A DNA stretch of 64,000 bases, taken from assembly GCF_003031675.1 (NCBI RefSeq), contig NZ_PYWX01000003.1, positions 1-64,000 on the forward strand. The letters are read 5' to 3'. Below are positions 27,329 to 37,303 of this stretch, piece by piece. Under the pieces are notes generated by a model that worked only from the letters and a program-made list of their open reading frames with translations, ran no database searches and was not told the DNA's origin. The translations under genes were made by a program, and so were the position numbers. Positions within the stretch are counted from its first letter, which is position 1. The number at the start of each line of letters is the position of its first letter. The DNA comes from Pseudomonas palleroniana. GTDB lineage: Bacteria > Pseudomonadota > Gammaproteobacteria > Pseudomonadales > Pseudomonadaceae.

Positions 27329-30300
27329 ATGGGTTTCAATCTTTCCGAATGGGCGTTGCGTAATCGCCAGATCGTACTGTTCCTGATGATCCTGCTGGCG
27401 GTGGTCGGCACCCTGTCCTACACCAAGCTGGGGCAAAGCGAAGACCCGCCGTTTACCTTCAAGGCCATGGTGATCAAGACCAACTGGCCCGGGGCCACGG
27501 CCCAGGAGGTTTCGCGGCAGGTCACCGAGCGCATCGAGAAAAAACTGATGGAGACCGGCGACTATGAGCGCATTGTCTCGTTCTCGCGCCCCGGCGAGTC
27601 ACAGGTCACCTTTATGGCTCGCGACTCGATGCACTCCGCACAGATTCCGGAGTTGTGGTACCAGGTGCGCAAGAAGATCAGCGACATTCGCCAGACGTTG
27701 CCGCCGGATATCCAGGGGCCGTTTTTCAACGATGAATTCGGTACCACTTTCGGCAACATCTACGCGCTGACCGGCGACGGCTTCGACTATGCCGTGCTCA
27801 AGGACTACGCCGACCGTATCCAGATTCAACTGCAACGCGTGCCGGATGTGGGCAAGGTCGAGCTGCTGGGCCTGCAGGACGAGAAAATCTGGATCGAGCT
27901 GTCCAACCTCAAGCTCGCCACCCTCGGCCTGCCCTTGGCGGCCGTGCAGCAAGCCTTGCAGGAGCAGAATGCGGTGTCCACGGCGGGCTTCTTTGAAACC
28001 CCGACCGAGCGCGTACAGCTGCGGGTGTCAGGCAACTTCAAGACCGTGGAGGAGATTCGCAACTTCCCGATTCGCGTCGGTGACCGTACCTTCCGTATTG
28101 GTGACGTGGCCGACATCCACCGTGGCTTCAACGATCCACCCGCGCCGCGTATGCGCTACATGGGCGCCGACGCGATCGGCCTGGCCGTGGCCATGCGTGA
28201 AGGCGGCGACATTCTGGTACTGGGCAAGGCCCTCGAAGGGGAGTTCGCACGCCTGCAGAAGAATCTTCCCGCGGGTATGGAACTGCGCAAGGTGTCGGAC
28301 CAGCCGGCGGCGGTGAAAACCAGCGTCGGCGAATTCGTCCAGGTGTTGGCCGAGGCATTGGCCATTGTATTGCTGGTGAGCTTTTTCTCCCTTGGCCTGC
28401 GCACCGGCATGGTGGTGGCCCTGGCGATTCCGCTGGTGTTGGCGATGACCTTTGCCACCATGTATTACCTCGGCATCGGCCTGCACAAGATCTCCCTTGG
28501 CGCTTTGGTACTGGCGCTGGGCTTGCTGGTGGACGACGCGATCATCGCCGTGGAAATGATGGCGATCAAAATGGAGCAGGGCTACGACCGGCTCAAGGCG
28601 GCGAGCTTTGCCTGGACCAGCACGGCGTTTCCGATGCTTACGGGGACGTTGATCACGGCGGCGGGCTTCCTGCCGATTGCCACTGCGCAATCGAGTACTG
28701 GCGAATACACCCGCTCGATCTTCCAGGTGGTGACCATCGCACTGTTGGCGTCATGGGTCGCCGCCGTGGTGTTTGTGCCGTACCTGGGGGAAAAGCTCCT
28801 GCCGGACCTGGCAAAGATTCACGCAGCCAAACACGGCGCCGATGGCCCTGATCCCTACGGCACGCCCTTCTACCAACGCGTAAGAGGTCTGGTTGAGTGG
28901 TGTGTGCGTCGGCGCAAAACCGTGATCGTCCTGACCTTGCTGCTGTTTATCGGCTCGGTTGCGTTGTTCCGCTTCGTGCCGCAGCAGTTCTTTCCGGCTT
29001 CGGGGCGCCTGGAGCTGATGGTCGACCTGAAGCTGGCCGAAGGCGCGTCCCTGAGCAACACGGCCGACCAGGTCAAGCGCCTGGAAGCCTTGCTCAAGGA
29101 CCACGCCGGCATCGACAACTATGTGGCCTATATCGGCACCGGTTCGCCGCGTTTCTACCTGCCGCTGGACCAGCAATTGCCGGCGGCCAGCTTTGCGCAA
29201 TTTGTGGTGTTGGCCAACACCATCGAAGAACGTGAAACCCTGCGCACCTGGCTGATCGAAACCCTCAACGAACAATTCCCCGAGCTGCGTTCGCGGGTCA
29301 CACGCCTGGAGAACGGCCCGCCCGTGGGGTACCCGGTCCAGTTTCGCGTGACGGGCGAGCACATCGAAGAAGTGCGTGCCCTGGCGCGCAAAGTCGCCGC
29401 CAAGGTTCGCGAAAACACCCACGTGGTCAATGTGCACCTGGACTGGGAAGAGCCAAGCAAGATCGTCTACCTCAACATCGATCAGGACCGCGCCCGTGCG
29501 CTCGGTGTCAGCACCGCCAACTTGTCGAAGTTCCTGCAGAGCTCACTGACCGGCTCCACCGTCAGCCAGTACCGTGAGGACAACGAGTTGATCGAAATCC
29601 TCCTGCGCGGCACCGTGCATGAGCGCACCGAACTGTCGTTGCTGCCCAGCCTTGCGGTGCCGACCGACAACGGCAGAAGCGTAGCGTTGTCGCAGATCGC
29701 CACCCTTGAATATGGCTTTGAAGAGGGCGTCATCTGGCACCGCAATCGCCTGCCGACCGTGACCATTCGTGCCGACATCTATGGCAAGGAACAACCGGCG
29801 ACCCTGGTCCAGCAAATCCTGCCGACCCTTGAGGGTGTGCGTGCCGAACTGCCGGATGGTTACCTGCTCGAAGTGGGCGGCACCGTCGAAGACTCCGCCC
29901 GTGGCCAGAACTCGGTGAAGGCCGGCGTGCCGTTGTTCATCGTGGTGGTACTGACCTTGCTGATGTTGCAGCTGCGCAGTTTCTCACGCACTGCCATGGT
30001 GTTTCTGACGGCGCCACTGGGCTTGATCGGCGTGACGCTGTTCCTGCTGGTGTTCCGCCAGCCCTTCGGCTTCGTGGCCATGCTGGGCACCATCGCCCTG
30101 TCAGGGATGATCATGCGTAACTCGGTGATCCTGGTGGACCAGATCGAACAGGACATCAAGGCGGGTCTCGCGCCGTGGCAGGCAATCATCGAAGCTACCG
30201 TGCGACGCTTCCGCCCGATTGTGCTGACTGCGCTGGCGGCAGTCCTGGCGATGATCCCGCTGTCGCGCAGCGTGTTCTTCGGGCCAATGGCCGTAGCGAT

Positions 30301-30391
30301 CATGGGCGGGTTGATAGTGGCGACGGCGTTGACACTGTTGTTTCTGCCGGCCCTTTACGCGGCTTGGTTTCGAGTCAGGAAGGATGCCTGA
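27329..30391 (+). CDS. mexK: MexK-like RND efflux transporter
   Basis: Proton-driven inner-membrane pump of 1020 residues with the usual twelve helices and two large periplasmic loops. The N-terminal helix is LRNRQIVLFLMILLAVVGTL. The TM4 proton-relay pair is seen in LGLLVDDAIIAVEMM (two adjacent Asp), and a duplicated C-terminal half starts near RRRKTVIVLTLLLF. FGPMAVAIMGGLIVATALTLLFLPALYAAWF lies at the end. No outer-membrane channel gene follows. A GC-rich hairpin (30416-30447) separates it from the convergent DUF4197 gene. Confidence 0.88.
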   Translation: MGFNLSEWALRNRQIVLFLMILLAVVGTLSYTKLGQSEDPPFTFKAMVIKTNWPGATAQEVSRQVTERIEKKLMETGDYERIVSFSRPGESQVTFMARDSMHSAQIPELWYQVRKKISDIRQTLPPDIQGPFFNDEFGTTFGNIYALTGDGFDYAVLKDYADRIQIQLQRVPDVGKVELLGLQDEKIWIELSNLKLATLGLPLAAVQQALQEQNAVSTAGFFETPTERVQLRVSGNFKTVEEIRNFPIRVGDRTFRIGDVADIHRGFNDPPAPRMRYMGADAIGLAVAMREGGDILVLGKALEGEFARLQKNLPAGMELRKVSDQPAAVKTSVGEFVQVLAEALAIVLLVSFFSLGLRTGMVVALAIPLVLAMTFATMYYLGIGLHKISLGALVLALGLLVDDAIIAVEMMAIKMEQGYDRLKAASFAWTSTAFPMLTGTLITAAGFLPIATAQSSTGEYTRSIFQVVTIALLASWVAAVVFVPYLGEKLLPDLAKIHAAKHGADGPDPYGTPFYQRVRGLVEWCVRRRKTVIVLTLLLFIGSVALFRFVPQQFFPASGRLELMVDLKLAEGASLSNTADQVKRLEALLKDHAGIDNYVAYIGTGSPRFYLPLDQQLPAASFAQFVVLANTIEERETLRTWLIETLNEQFPELRSRVTRLENGPPVGYPVQFRVTGEHIEEVRALARKVAAKVRENTHVVNVHLDWEEPSKIVYLNIDQDRARALGVSTANLSKFLQSSLTGSTVSQYREDNELIEILLRGTVHERTELSLLPSLAVPTDNGRSVALSQIATLEYGFEEGVIWHRNRLPTVTIRADIYGKEQPATLVQQILPTLEGVRAELPDGYLLEVGGTVEDSARGQNSVKAGVPLFIVVVLTLLMLQLRSFSRTAMVFLTAPLGLIGVTLFLLVFRQPFGFVAMLGTIALSGMIMRNSVILVDQIEQDIKAGLAPWQAIIEATVRRFRPIVLTALAAVLAMIPLSRSVFFGPMAVAIMGGLIVATALTLLFLPALYAAWFRVRKDA

Positions 30392-30415
30392 CCTGCTTGC
30401 GTAGCTGAAGGTAGT

Positions 30416-30447
30416 TGCGCCCAGCCGGTTGGAACGGCCTGGGCGCA
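30416..30447. terminator. GC-rich hairpin between convergent mexK and the DUF4197 gene
   Basis: A 9-bp perfect stem, TGCGCCCAG/CTGGGCGCA, encloses a partly paired 14-base loop. It sits midway between two converging stops. There is no clear T-run, so termination here would be weak or Rho-assisted. Confidence 0.45.
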
Positions 30448-30459
30448 GCCAGGGGGACG

Positions 30460-31149
30460 TTACAGCGCGCCGAACACCTTCTTCGCCAAACTGGTGGCCG
30501 CTGCCGCCGGGTTCTTGCGGATGGTTTCTTCCTGCTGCGCAATCATCTTGAACAGCCCGTCCAGCGCCTGCTCGGTCACGTAGTTTTCAACGTTGGCATT
30601 CTTGGCATCGAGCGCGCCGAAGGCCGCGGCCTTGCCGGCCAGGGCGTTGTACTGTTGGGCCACGCCCACCTTGTCGGTGGCGGCCTTGACGATAGGCAGG
30701 AACTTGGCACGGATCTGGTCACGGCTGCTTTTGTTCAGGTACTGAGTCGCCGAATCCTGGCCGCCGGTGAGGATGCCTTTGGCGTCGGTGACGCTCATGT
30801 TCTTCACCGCATTGACCAGGATCGGCTGCGCCTGGGTCACGGCGGTTTCTGCCGCCTTGTTCATGCTGGTTTCCAGTTGCGTGACCTGATCACCCATGCC
30901 GAACATCTTCAGCTTATCGGCGACTTTGCCAAGCTTGCCGGGCAGGCCGATCCTGACTTCGGGGTTGTTGCTGAAACCACCGGGTACGCCCAGTTGTTTC
31001 ACGGCGATCTGTGCACCCTGGGTCAGTGCGTCCTTGAGGCCGCCGTTGGCGTCGCCCTGGGACAGGCTGCCAAGGTCCAGGGCCATGGCGTTGGCGCCGA
31101 GCAGCAGGCCGGCACACAGGGCGGTAAGGCGAAGGGAGTTACGGAGCAT
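30460..31149 (-). CDS. DUF4197 periplasmic protein
   Basis: Exported protein of 229 residues with a Sec signal (cleavage near ANAMA-LD). It matches the DUF4197 family: LSQGDANGGLKDALTQGAQIAVKQLG at the mature start, then FLPIVKAATDKVGVAQQYNAL and EQALDGLFKMIAQQEETIRKNPAAAAT. The function is unknown. The YbaY-like gene lies 23 bases upstream and plsB further upstream on the same strand. Confidence 0.85.
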   Translation of the reverse strand: MLRNSLRLTALCAGLLLGANAMALDLGSLSQGDANGGLKDALTQGAQIAVKQLGVPGGFSNNPEVRIGLPGKLGKVADKLKMFGMGDQVTQLETSMNKAAETAVTQAQPILVNAVKNMSVTDAKGILTGGQDSATQYLNKSSRDQIRAKFLPIVKAATDKVGVAQQYNALAGKAAAFGALDAKNANVENYVTEQALDGLFKMIAQQEETIRKNPAAAATSLAKKVFGAL

Positions 31150-31172
31150 GGGCGCTTCCTTGAGTTCGTGAA

Positions 31173-31574
31173 TCAGTGGGCGACGGCATCAACACGCAGG
31201 CGCAGCGGTGGTTGAGCCTGGCCGTCGAGCTGTACGGTGTGCCGTTCGGTGGTGACAAACAGTAGCTTGCCCTCCAGTTCGATGCGAGCGCTGACCGAGT
31301 AGCTGTGGCCCGGCTTGACTTGCGCAGGGTCGTAGCTCAGGTGAAAGGGCAGCGGGACCTGGCCTTTGACCGGGCCTTTCTGTTCGGCGAGCGTCACGGC
31401 CGGGGCGTCCATCAGGGACACGTCTTGCAGGCTCACGCTCAAGGTGGCCGTTGGCGGCAAGGCAATGCGTTGCAGGTAGAACACTTCGCCGTCGAGGCTG
31501 GCCTTGGGGGCTGGGGTCATGGACTGGCAGGCTCCGAGCAGGGCGGTGAGGCCCAGGAGGATGATCTTTTTCAT
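31173..31574 (-). CDS. YbaY-family lipoprotein
   Basis: Small lipoprotein of 133 residues; the signal ends LLGAC and the mature part is a single beta-rich domain. It contains the family pattern GEVFYLQRIALPPTATLSVSLQDVSLMDAPA, then FHLSYDPAQVKPGHSYSVSARIELEGKLLFVT. E. coli YbaY has the same architecture. The role in the envelope is unknown. It is probably co-transcribed with the DUF4197 gene. Confidence 0.82.
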   Translation of the reverse strand: MKKIILLGLTALLGACQSMTPAPKASLDGEVFYLQRIALPPTATLSVSLQDVSLMDAPAVTLAEQKGPVKGQVPLPFHLSYDPAQVKPGHSYSVSARIELEGKLLFVTTERHTVQLDGQAQPPLRLRVDAVAH

Positions 31575-31626
31575 GGTGCAGCTCCTTTTTCAACGGCGCC
31601 GGAAACCGCCCGGCGCCTGATTCAAT

Positions 31627-34131
31627 CTAGCGGGTTTCTGGCGTGTCGACGGATGCCTCGGCCGCGCCGTCAACCCGATGCAGGGCCACTTGCCGGATCG
31701 ACAGGCGAATGTCTGCCGGCAGCACGCGTTTCGCCGCGCCTTCGGCCAACTCACCGAGCAGGTCGTGGTAACTCAACTTGCCGGCCTCATCACGGCGAAG
31801 CACATCTTGCTCCAGCAATGTCTGGATGAAATGTCGGAAAAGGCTTTTGTCGAAGAACTCCGGAGCGTTCAGGCCATGCAGGATCGACAGGCGCTGGGCC
31901 ATGATCGTGCACAGGTCTTCCAGTTCTTCGGCGCTGATGCTGTTCTGGCCGCTGTTGAGCAGCAGCGAGATGGCCATGTAGAAGCGCTGCAGGGTCTGGG
32001 CAATGCTTTTGGACAGCAGTGTCAGCAGCACAAAGTGCCGTGAACTCGGGGCCGGGCGCAGGTAGACGGCGTTCTCGAAGCGCAGCAGGCCCTGTTCCAC
32101 AAACGCTTGCAGCCATTGATCAACGACGGCGTCCAGCTCTTCCAGTGACCAGCGGATAAACAGCTCCGATTGCAGGTACGGATAGAGCGCGCGGGTGTAG
32201 CGCAGGATCTGTTCGCGGCTCATCCGCGAGCTGCTCTGGAAGAAGCTGGCCAGCAATGCCGGCAGGGCGAAGATGTGCAGCACGTTATTGCGGTAGTAGG
32301 TCATCAGGACGGCGTTCTGTTCGTCCAGATACAGGATCTTGCCCAAGGCGTCGCTCTGCTCCGACAACAGGGCCATGTCCTTGACGTGCTTGATCAATGC
32401 CAGGCCGTTGCCCTCGGGCAGGGTAGTGTGGGGCGAGTAGGGCACGCTGCGCAGCAACGCCAGGTACAGGTCCAGTTGGCGCGCCATGGCCTGTTCATCC
32501 AGGGCCAGGCGCGTGGTGGACAGCAGTGCCAGGGCCACCAGGTTCACCGGATTCACCGCCGCAGCTTCGTTCAAGTGGCGCGCCACCTGTTCACCGAGGC
32601 GGTGCGTGGTTTCATTGAGCCATGCCGGTTTGTAGTTCGGGCCGAGTTCCTGGGCGCGCCAGTCCGGTTGCTCGCCGTCGAGGAACTCGGCCAATTTGAT
32701 CGGCTCGCCGAAGTTGACCGCGACCTGGCCGAAACGCTGCTTGAGCGCGCCGACGACTTTGAAAATATCGAAGATCGACTCTTTTTTCTTGCTCGCCCCA
32801 CGCAGTTCGCCCAGGTAAGTACGGCCTTCGAGCACGCGTTCGTAGCCGATGTACACCGGTACGAAGACGATCGGCGTGCGTGATGAACGCAAGAAACTGC
32901 GCAGGGTGATCGCTAGCATCCCGGTTTTCGGTTGCAGCATGCGCCCCGTACGCGAACGACCACCTTCGACGAAGTATTCCACCGGGAAGCCTTTGGTAAA
33001 CAAGGTATGCAGGTACTCGTTGAACACGGCGGTGTACAGCGGGTTGCCCTTGAAGGTGCGGCGCATGAAAAACGCACCGCCACGGCGCAGCAGGCTGCCG
33101 ATCACCGGCATGTTCAGGTTGATGCCGGCGGCGATGTGCGGCGGCGTCAGGCCGTTCTTGAACAGCAGGTACGACAGCAGCAGATAGTCGATATGGCTGC
33201 GGTGGCAAGGCACGTAGATGACCTCATAACCCTGGGCAACCTTTTGCACGCCTTCGATGTTGTTGACCTTGATGCCATCGTAGATTTTGTTCCAGAACCA
33301 ACTGAGCACCACTTCCAGGAAGCGGATCGCGGTGTAGGTGTAGTCCGAGGCGATTTCGTTGCCATAGCGCAGGGCCAGTGCCTTGGCTTTTTCCGGGGCG
33401 ATTTTTTCCCGCTCGGCTTCTTCCGCAATGGCTTGGCGCACCAGCGGCATATTGACCAAACCCTTCACCAGGTTACGGCGGTGGGACAGATCGGGGCCGA
33501 TCACGGCGGTCTTCAGGTTACGAAAGTGCACACGCAGGATGCGTTGAGCCATGCGCACGGTGCGTTCGTGACCTTTATTGTGCTCGATCAATTCACGCAG
33601 GTTGATTGGCGCGGAGAATTGCACACGGGTCTTGCGACCGAGGATCAGGATGCTCAGCAGCCGGCGCAGACGCCCGGTGACGGCCCAACTGTCGGCAAAC
33701 AGCAGCTTCCACGGGCTGGACTCGCTCTCGGGCGATTGGCCCCAGAACACGCTGACCGGAATGATTTGTGCATCTTCCTCGGCGCGTTCGCTCAGGGTAT
33801 TGACCAGACGGGTCAGGGTCGGCGGTGCGCCGCGCTTGTCCTGGCGGCCGAGCCAGTCGGGGTCCGGCGTGAGGTAGAAGAACGCGGCGGGTTCGATCAG
33901 TGGGCCTACCGAGACCGGCAGCACCGGGCGCGGCAGGCCGGCCTTGGTGCATTCGGCATCGACCACGGCCAATTCGGTGAGAGAAGGCGATTGCAGGACA
34001 TAGAACACTGGCCGGCTGCGGTCGAGGTTAAGGGTTAGGGACGACTGGTTGATCGTCTCCGAGCGAACCCAGAGGTACAACAGTCGGCGCAAGGTGCCAA
34101 ACACCAGACGGCGGAACGGGGAGCGGGTCAT
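31627..34131 (-). CDS. plsB: Glycerol-3-phosphate 1-O-acyltransferase PlsB
   Basis: Membrane acyltransferase of 834 residues that puts the first fatty acyl chain onto glycerol 3-phosphate in phospholipid synthesis. The four acyltransferase blocks are present: [14 protein letters not shown] (HxxxxD), [31 protein letters not shown] and [13 protein letters not shown]. The length is normal for proteobacterial PlsB. It is oriented away from the cold-shock gene, with 178 bases between them. The YbaY-like gene follows 52 bases after its stop. Confidence 0.95.
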   Translation of the reverse strand: MTRSPFRRLVFGTLRRLLYLWVRSETINQSSLTLNLDRSRPVFYVLQSPSLTELAVVDAECTKAGLPRPVLPVSVGPLIEPAAFFYLTPDPDWLGRQDKRGAPPTLTRLVNTLSERAEEDAQIIPVSVFWGQSPESESSPWKLLFADSWAVTGRLRRLLSILILGRKTRVQFSAPINLRELIEHNKGHERTVRMAQRILRVHFRNLKTAVIGPDLSHRRNLVKGLVNMPLVRQAIAEEAEREKIAPEKAKALALRYGNEIASDYTYTAIRFLEVVLSWFWNKIYDGIKVNNIEGVQKVAQGYEVIYVPCHRSHIDYLLLSYLLFKNGLTPPHIAAGINLNMPVIGSLLRRGGAFFMRRTFKGNPLYTAVFNEYLHTLFTKGFPVEYFVEGGRSRTGRMLQPKTGMLAITLRSFLRSSRTPIVFVPVYIGYERVLEGRTYLGELRGASKKKESIFDIFKVVGALKQRFGQVAVNFGEPIKLAEFLDGEQPDWRAQELGPNYKPAWLNETTHRLGEQVARHLNEAAAVNPVNLVALALLSTTRLALDEQAMARQLDLYLALLRSVPYSPHTTLPEGNGLALIKHVKDMALLSEQSDALGKILYLDEQNAVLMTYYRNNVLHIFALPALLASFFQSSSRMSREQILRYTRALYPYLQSELFIRWSLEELDAVVDQWLQAFVEQGLLRFENAVYLRPAPSSRHFVLLTLLSKSIAQTLQRFYMAISLLLNSGQNSISAEELEDLCTIMAQRLSILHGLNAPEFFDKSLFRHFIQTLLEQDVLRRDEAGKLSYHDLLGELAEGAAKRVLPADIRLSIRQVALHRVDGAAEASVDTPETR

Positions 34132-34230
34132 AGGCGTGCTGCTTCAAGTGGGAAAAACCGAGCAGATGCTCGGGCGGGTAGTGTGCCGTATTCGCCGAAA
34201 ATCGGCAAAAAGCGGCTAAATAAACTTGAG

Positions 34231-34258
34231 TTGAAGCTTTTTGAGCCTGCCATATACT
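34231..34258 (+). promoter_or_regulatory. Sigma-70-type promoter of the cold-shock gene
   Basis: TTGAAG (34231-34236), 16-base spacer, TATACT (34253-34258). The predicted start near 34265 gives a leader of about 45 bases before the ATG at 34310, shorter than the long leaders of cold-induced E. coli cspA. Confidence 0.65.
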
Positions 34259-34309
34259 CGGCAGTTCAATGCGGCTCACTCAACAATAAAAAGCATGTGG
34301 GAGAAACAG

Positions 34310-34519
34310 ATGACAACGCGCGAAACCGGCAATGTGAAGTGGTTCAACGATGCCAAGGGCTATGGTTTTATCCAACGCGAAGATGGCAAGGATGTGTTTG
34401 TGCACTACCGCGCCATTCGGGGTGAAGGCCACCGCTCCCTGGCTGAAGGCCAGCAGGTGGAATACGCCGTCGTGAGCGGCGAGAAAGGCTTGCAGGCGGA
34501 GGATGTGGTCGGCCTCTAA
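34310..34519 (+). CDS. CspA-family cold-shock domain protein
   Basis: Single-stranded nucleic-acid-binding OB-fold protein of 69 residues. RNP1 is KGYGFI and RNP2 is VFVHY, within [19 protein letters not shown] and [13 protein letters not shown]. The aromatic patch is intact. I begin at the ATG at 34310, preceded by GGGAG. A longer frame from 34241 lies over the promoter and is not family-like. A REPIN with a following T-run may end the transcript. Confidence 0.9.
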   Translation: MTTRETGNVKWFNDAKGYGFIQREDGKDVFVHYRAIRGEGHRSLAEGQQVEYAVVSGEKGLQAEDVVGL

Positions 34520-34536
34520 GCCCACCACTGAACAAC

Positions 34537-34625
34537 TGTGGGAGGGGGCTTGCTCCCGATAGCGATGGGCCAGTCAGCTTAATGTGCAACTGACCCGCTG
34601 CAATCGGGAGCAAGCCCCCTGCCAC
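34537..34625. repeat. REPIN after the cold-shock gene
   Basis: Inverted arms at 34537-34576 and 34591-34625 share GGGAGGGGGCTTGCTCCCGAT and its complement, plus matching GGGCCAGTCA/TGACCCGC ends. The second arm runs into TTTTT, so transcription from the cold-shock gene may stop here. Confidence 0.92.
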
Positions 34626-34651
34626 TTTTTGATTCGGTTCACACTGGCGGA

Positions 34652-35029
34652 TCAGGCCGTTTTCCAGGTGATCTGCTCTTCACCGTCGGCGCTGATGCGA
34701 ATCCAGGTGTCGGCGCTTTCTTCACCTTCTTCCTCGACCCAGGTGCCCGGTGCACAACGCACTTCCACGTTCAGCGCGGCAAAGGCTGCGCGGGCGCAGG
34801 CAATGTCGTCGTCCCAGGGTGTCTGGTCGCTTTCCAGGTACAGGCTGTTCCATTTGCCCACGGCTTTGGGCAGCCAGGTCACGGGTACAGTGCCGGCTTT
34901 GCACTTGTAGGTCTGACCTTTCTGGACCCAGTCGGTGCACGGGCCCAGGGTGGCGCCCAGCCAGGCGGCAATGGCCTTGTGGTCGACGTCGGCGTCCTTC
35001 AGGTAAATCTCGATATCAGGTTGGCGCAT
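34652..35029 (-). CDS. Conserved hypothetical protein
   Basis: Acidic, soluble protein of 125 residues with no signal peptide. It contains several Trp and two Cys (CTDWVQKGQTYKCKAG). I do not recognise a family. I recall an equivalent small gene between the cold-shock gene and rlmA in P. aeruginosa, which supports it as a genuine gene. It is separated from rlmA by 55 bases on the same strand. Confidence 0.75.
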   Translation of the reverse strand: MRQPDIEIYLKDADVDHKAIAAWLGATLGPCTDWVQKGQTYKCKAGTVPVTWLPKAVGKWNSLYLESDQTPWDDDIACARAAFAALNVEVRCAPGTWVEEEGEESADTWIRISADGEEQITWKTA

Positions 35030-35084
35030 GGATGTTCCTCGTTGCGGGATTTAAAAAATCCATTCGCGGATACTAAAAAGTCGG

Positions 35085-35894
35085 TTATTGAAGCACGAAA
35101 TAATCGTAGCGCATTGACACCGTCACCTGCAGCGGCTCGGCCGCCTCGATCACCTGTGCGCGGCGCTCGGCGCTGGCGCGCCAGCCGTGTGGCGTCATGG
35201 CCAGCAGGTTGGCACGGTCTTCGGGCCTGGCCAGGCTCAGGGTGAACGTCAGGGTTTCGCTGTGCGCCAGGTGCATGCCGTCCGGCACCAGGGCCAGATG
35301 CTTGTCGTCGGTGTACTCGCGCACTTCGTCATACAGGCGCTCGCGCAGCTCCATCAAGTGGCCGCTGGTCGGGCCGACCTTCATCAGGCCGCCGCCAGGG
35401 CTGAGCAGGCGTTTGGCTTCCTGCCAGTCCAACGGGCTGAACACGCTGGCGAGGAACTGGCAACTGGCGTCCGCCAGCGGCACGCGGGCCATGCTGGCGA
35501 TCAACCAGGTCAGCGCCGGGTTGCGCTTGCAGGCACGTTTGACGGCTTCCTTGGAGATATCCAGCGCGTAGCCGTCGGCATGCGGCAGGGCGTCGGCGAT
35601 CTGCGCGGTGTAGTAACCCTCGCCGCAACCGATGTCGACCCAGCGTTGCGGCGCCCGTTCGGCGGCCAACTCGGCCAGGCGCCTGGCGACTGGCGCATAG
35701 TGCCCGGCGTTGAGGAAGTTGCGGCGCGCCTCGACCATGGCCAGGTTGTCGCCCGGGTCGCGGCTGTTCTTGTGCTGTACCGGCAGCAGGTTCAGGTAAC
35801 CCTGGCGCGCACGGTCGAAGCGGTGCCCGGCCGGGCAGGCCACGCCGTTGTCCACCGCGTTGAGCGGTGCGCTGCAAATGGGGCAGGCGAGCAT
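35085..35894 (-). CDS. rlmA: 23S rRNA (guanine-N1) methyltransferase, RlmA family
   Basis: Methylates a guanine of 23S rRNA hairpin 35 (G745 in E. coli); 269 residues. The N-terminal zinc finger has CPIC..C..GH (CPICSAPL, VACPAGHRFD), followed by ARQGYLNLLP. The SAM site is VDIGCGEGYYTAQIADA. Its start shares one base with the dapE stop (TGATG), so it is translated from the dapE message. Confidence 0.87.
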   Translation of the reverse strand: MLACPICSAPLNAVDNGVACPAGHRFDRARQGYLNLLPVQHKNSRDPGDNLAMVEARRNFLNAGHYAPVARRLAELAAERAPQRWVDIGCGEGYYTAQIADALPHADGYALDISKEAVKRACKRNPALTWLIASMARVPLADASCQFLASVFSPLDWQEAKRLLSPGGGLMKVGPTSGHLMELRERLYDEVREYTDDKHLALVPDGMHLAHSETLTFTLSLARPEDRANLLAMTPHGWRASAERRAQVIEAAEPLQVTVSMRYDYFVLQ

Positions 35895-37045
35895 CAGGCG
35901 AGCAACTTGATCAGGGTCTGGTAATAGATTTCGGTCAGCACGTCGAGGTCACTGGCCAGGATGCGCTCGTTGACCTGGTGAATGGTCGCGTTGACCGGGC
36001 CGAGTTCGACGACTTGAGTGCCGAGCGTTGCAATGAAGCGCCCGTCCGATGTACCACCGCTGGTGGACGCCTGGGTGTCGCGCCCGGTAATCGCCTTGAT
36101 GCTGGCGGAGACCGCATCCAGCAGGGCACCCGGTTCGGTCAGGAACGGCAGGCCCGACAAGGCCCAGTCCACATGCCAGTCCAGCGCGTGCTTGTCGAGG
36201 ATGGCCGCCACGCGTTGTTGCAAGCCTTCGACGGTGGACTCGGTGGAGAAACGGAAGTTGAACACCGCCTTCAGCTCACCTGGGATTACGTTGGTGGCAC
36301 CGGTGCCGGAATTGAGGTTGGAAATCTGGAAGCTGGTCGGCGGGAAAAACGCATTGCCGTCATCCCAGTGCTCGGCAGCCAATTCGGCCAGGGCCGCAGC
36401 CGCCAGGTGAATCGGGTTCTTCGCCAGGTGCGGGTAAGCCACGTGACCTTGTACGCCGCGCACGGTCAGGGTGGCGCCGAGGGAACCACGACGGCCGTTC
36501 TTGACCACATCGCCCACCAGCGTGGTGCTCGACGGTTCGCCGACGATGCACCAGTCCAGGCGTTCCTTGCGGGCCGCCAGACGTTCGATCACGGCTTTGG
36601 TGCCGTGGTGCGCCGGGCCTTCTTCATCGCTGGTGATCAGGAAGGCCACCGAGCCCTTGTGGTCCGGGTAGTCGGTGACGAAGCGCTCTGAGGCCACGAG
36701 CATGGCCGCCAAGCTGCCTTTCATGTCTGCCGCGCCACGGCCGCAGAGCATGCCGTCTTCGTCGATCAGGGCATCGAACGGGTCATTTTGCCAGGCCTGC
36801 ACCGGGCCGGTTGGCACCACATCGGTGTGGCCGGCGAAACACAGCACCGGGCCGTCGTGCTTGCCATGGGTGGCCCAGAAGTTGTCCACGTCTTCAATGC
36901 GCATCGGCTCAAGCTTGAAACCGGCGTCACCCAGGCGCTGCATCATCAGCTTCTGGCAGTCGGCATCGATCGGTGTGACCGAGGGGCGACGGATCAGGTC
37001 GATTGCGAGTTGAAGGGTCGGCGAAAGGTCGGCATGGGCCGTCAT
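35894..37045 (-). CDS. dapE: Succinyl-diaminopimelate desuccinylase
   Basis: Zinc peptidase-family enzyme of the succinylase lysine/diaminopimelate pathway, 383 residues. Metal ligands are seen in [11 protein letters not shown] (His), GRGAADMKG (bridging Asp) and [12 protein letters not shown] (Glu pair). The dimerisation insert sits mid-protein. The other genes of the same branch, dapD (42705) and dapC (46004), are also in this window. The start is used as annotated; a REPIN lies upstream. Confidence 0.95.
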   Translation of the reverse strand: MTAHADLSPTLQLAIDLIRRPSVTPIDADCQKLMMQRLGDAGFKLEPMRIEDVDNFWATHGKHDGPVLCFAGHTDVVPTGPVQAWQNDPFDALIDEDGMLCGRGAADMKGSLAAMLVASERFVTDYPDHKGSVAFLITSDEEGPAHHGTKAVIERLAARKERLDWCIVGEPSSTTLVGDVVKNGRRGSLGATLTVRGVQGHVAYPHLAKNPIHLAAAALAELAAEHWDDGNAFFPPTSFQISNLNSGTGATNVIPGELKAVFNFRFSTESTVEGLQQRVAAILDKHALDWHVDWALSGLPFLTEPGALLDAVSASIKAITGRDTQASTSGGTSDGRFIATLGTQVVELGPVNATIHQVNERILASDLDVLTEIYYQTLIKLLA

Positions 37046-37104
37046 GGGAAAACTCCGGAAGCGTGTCGTGGCGCAGAACGAATGTGAAATACGGCACCGA
37101 TTCA

Positions 37105-37211
37105 GTGTGGGGGGGGCGGTGCGACGATTCGACTTGCTCCCGATTGAGGGGTGTCAGTCACTGTCTATGTTGACCGGTACACCGCTATCGGGAGCAAGCC
37201 CCCTCCCACAT
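37105..37211. repeat. REPIN with an interrupted left arm
   Basis: The right arm (37170-37211) is canonical (GATAGCGGTG complement, then GGGAGCAAGCCCCCTCCCACAT). The left arm reads GTGTGGGGGGGG, then about 16 bases of unrelated sequence, then CTTGCTCCCGATT..GTGTCAGTCA. So the stem is broken by a short insertion. Confidence 0.85.
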
Positions 37212-37260
37212 AAAGCATTGGCGCAAGGCTGGCGCATAAAACGGCCGTTATCTTATAGCA

Positions 37261-37285
37261 AAACGGCGGCCAGAGGCCGCCGTTT
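37261..37285 (-). terminator. Intrinsic terminator after ndvB
   Basis: AAACGGCGGCC-AGA-GGCCGCCGTTT gives an 11-bp perfect stem; on the minus strand it is followed by TTTGCT. It sits 19 bases past the ndvB stop. Confidence 0.8.
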
Positions 37286-37303
37286 AGTGCATTGCGCAAG
37301 TTT

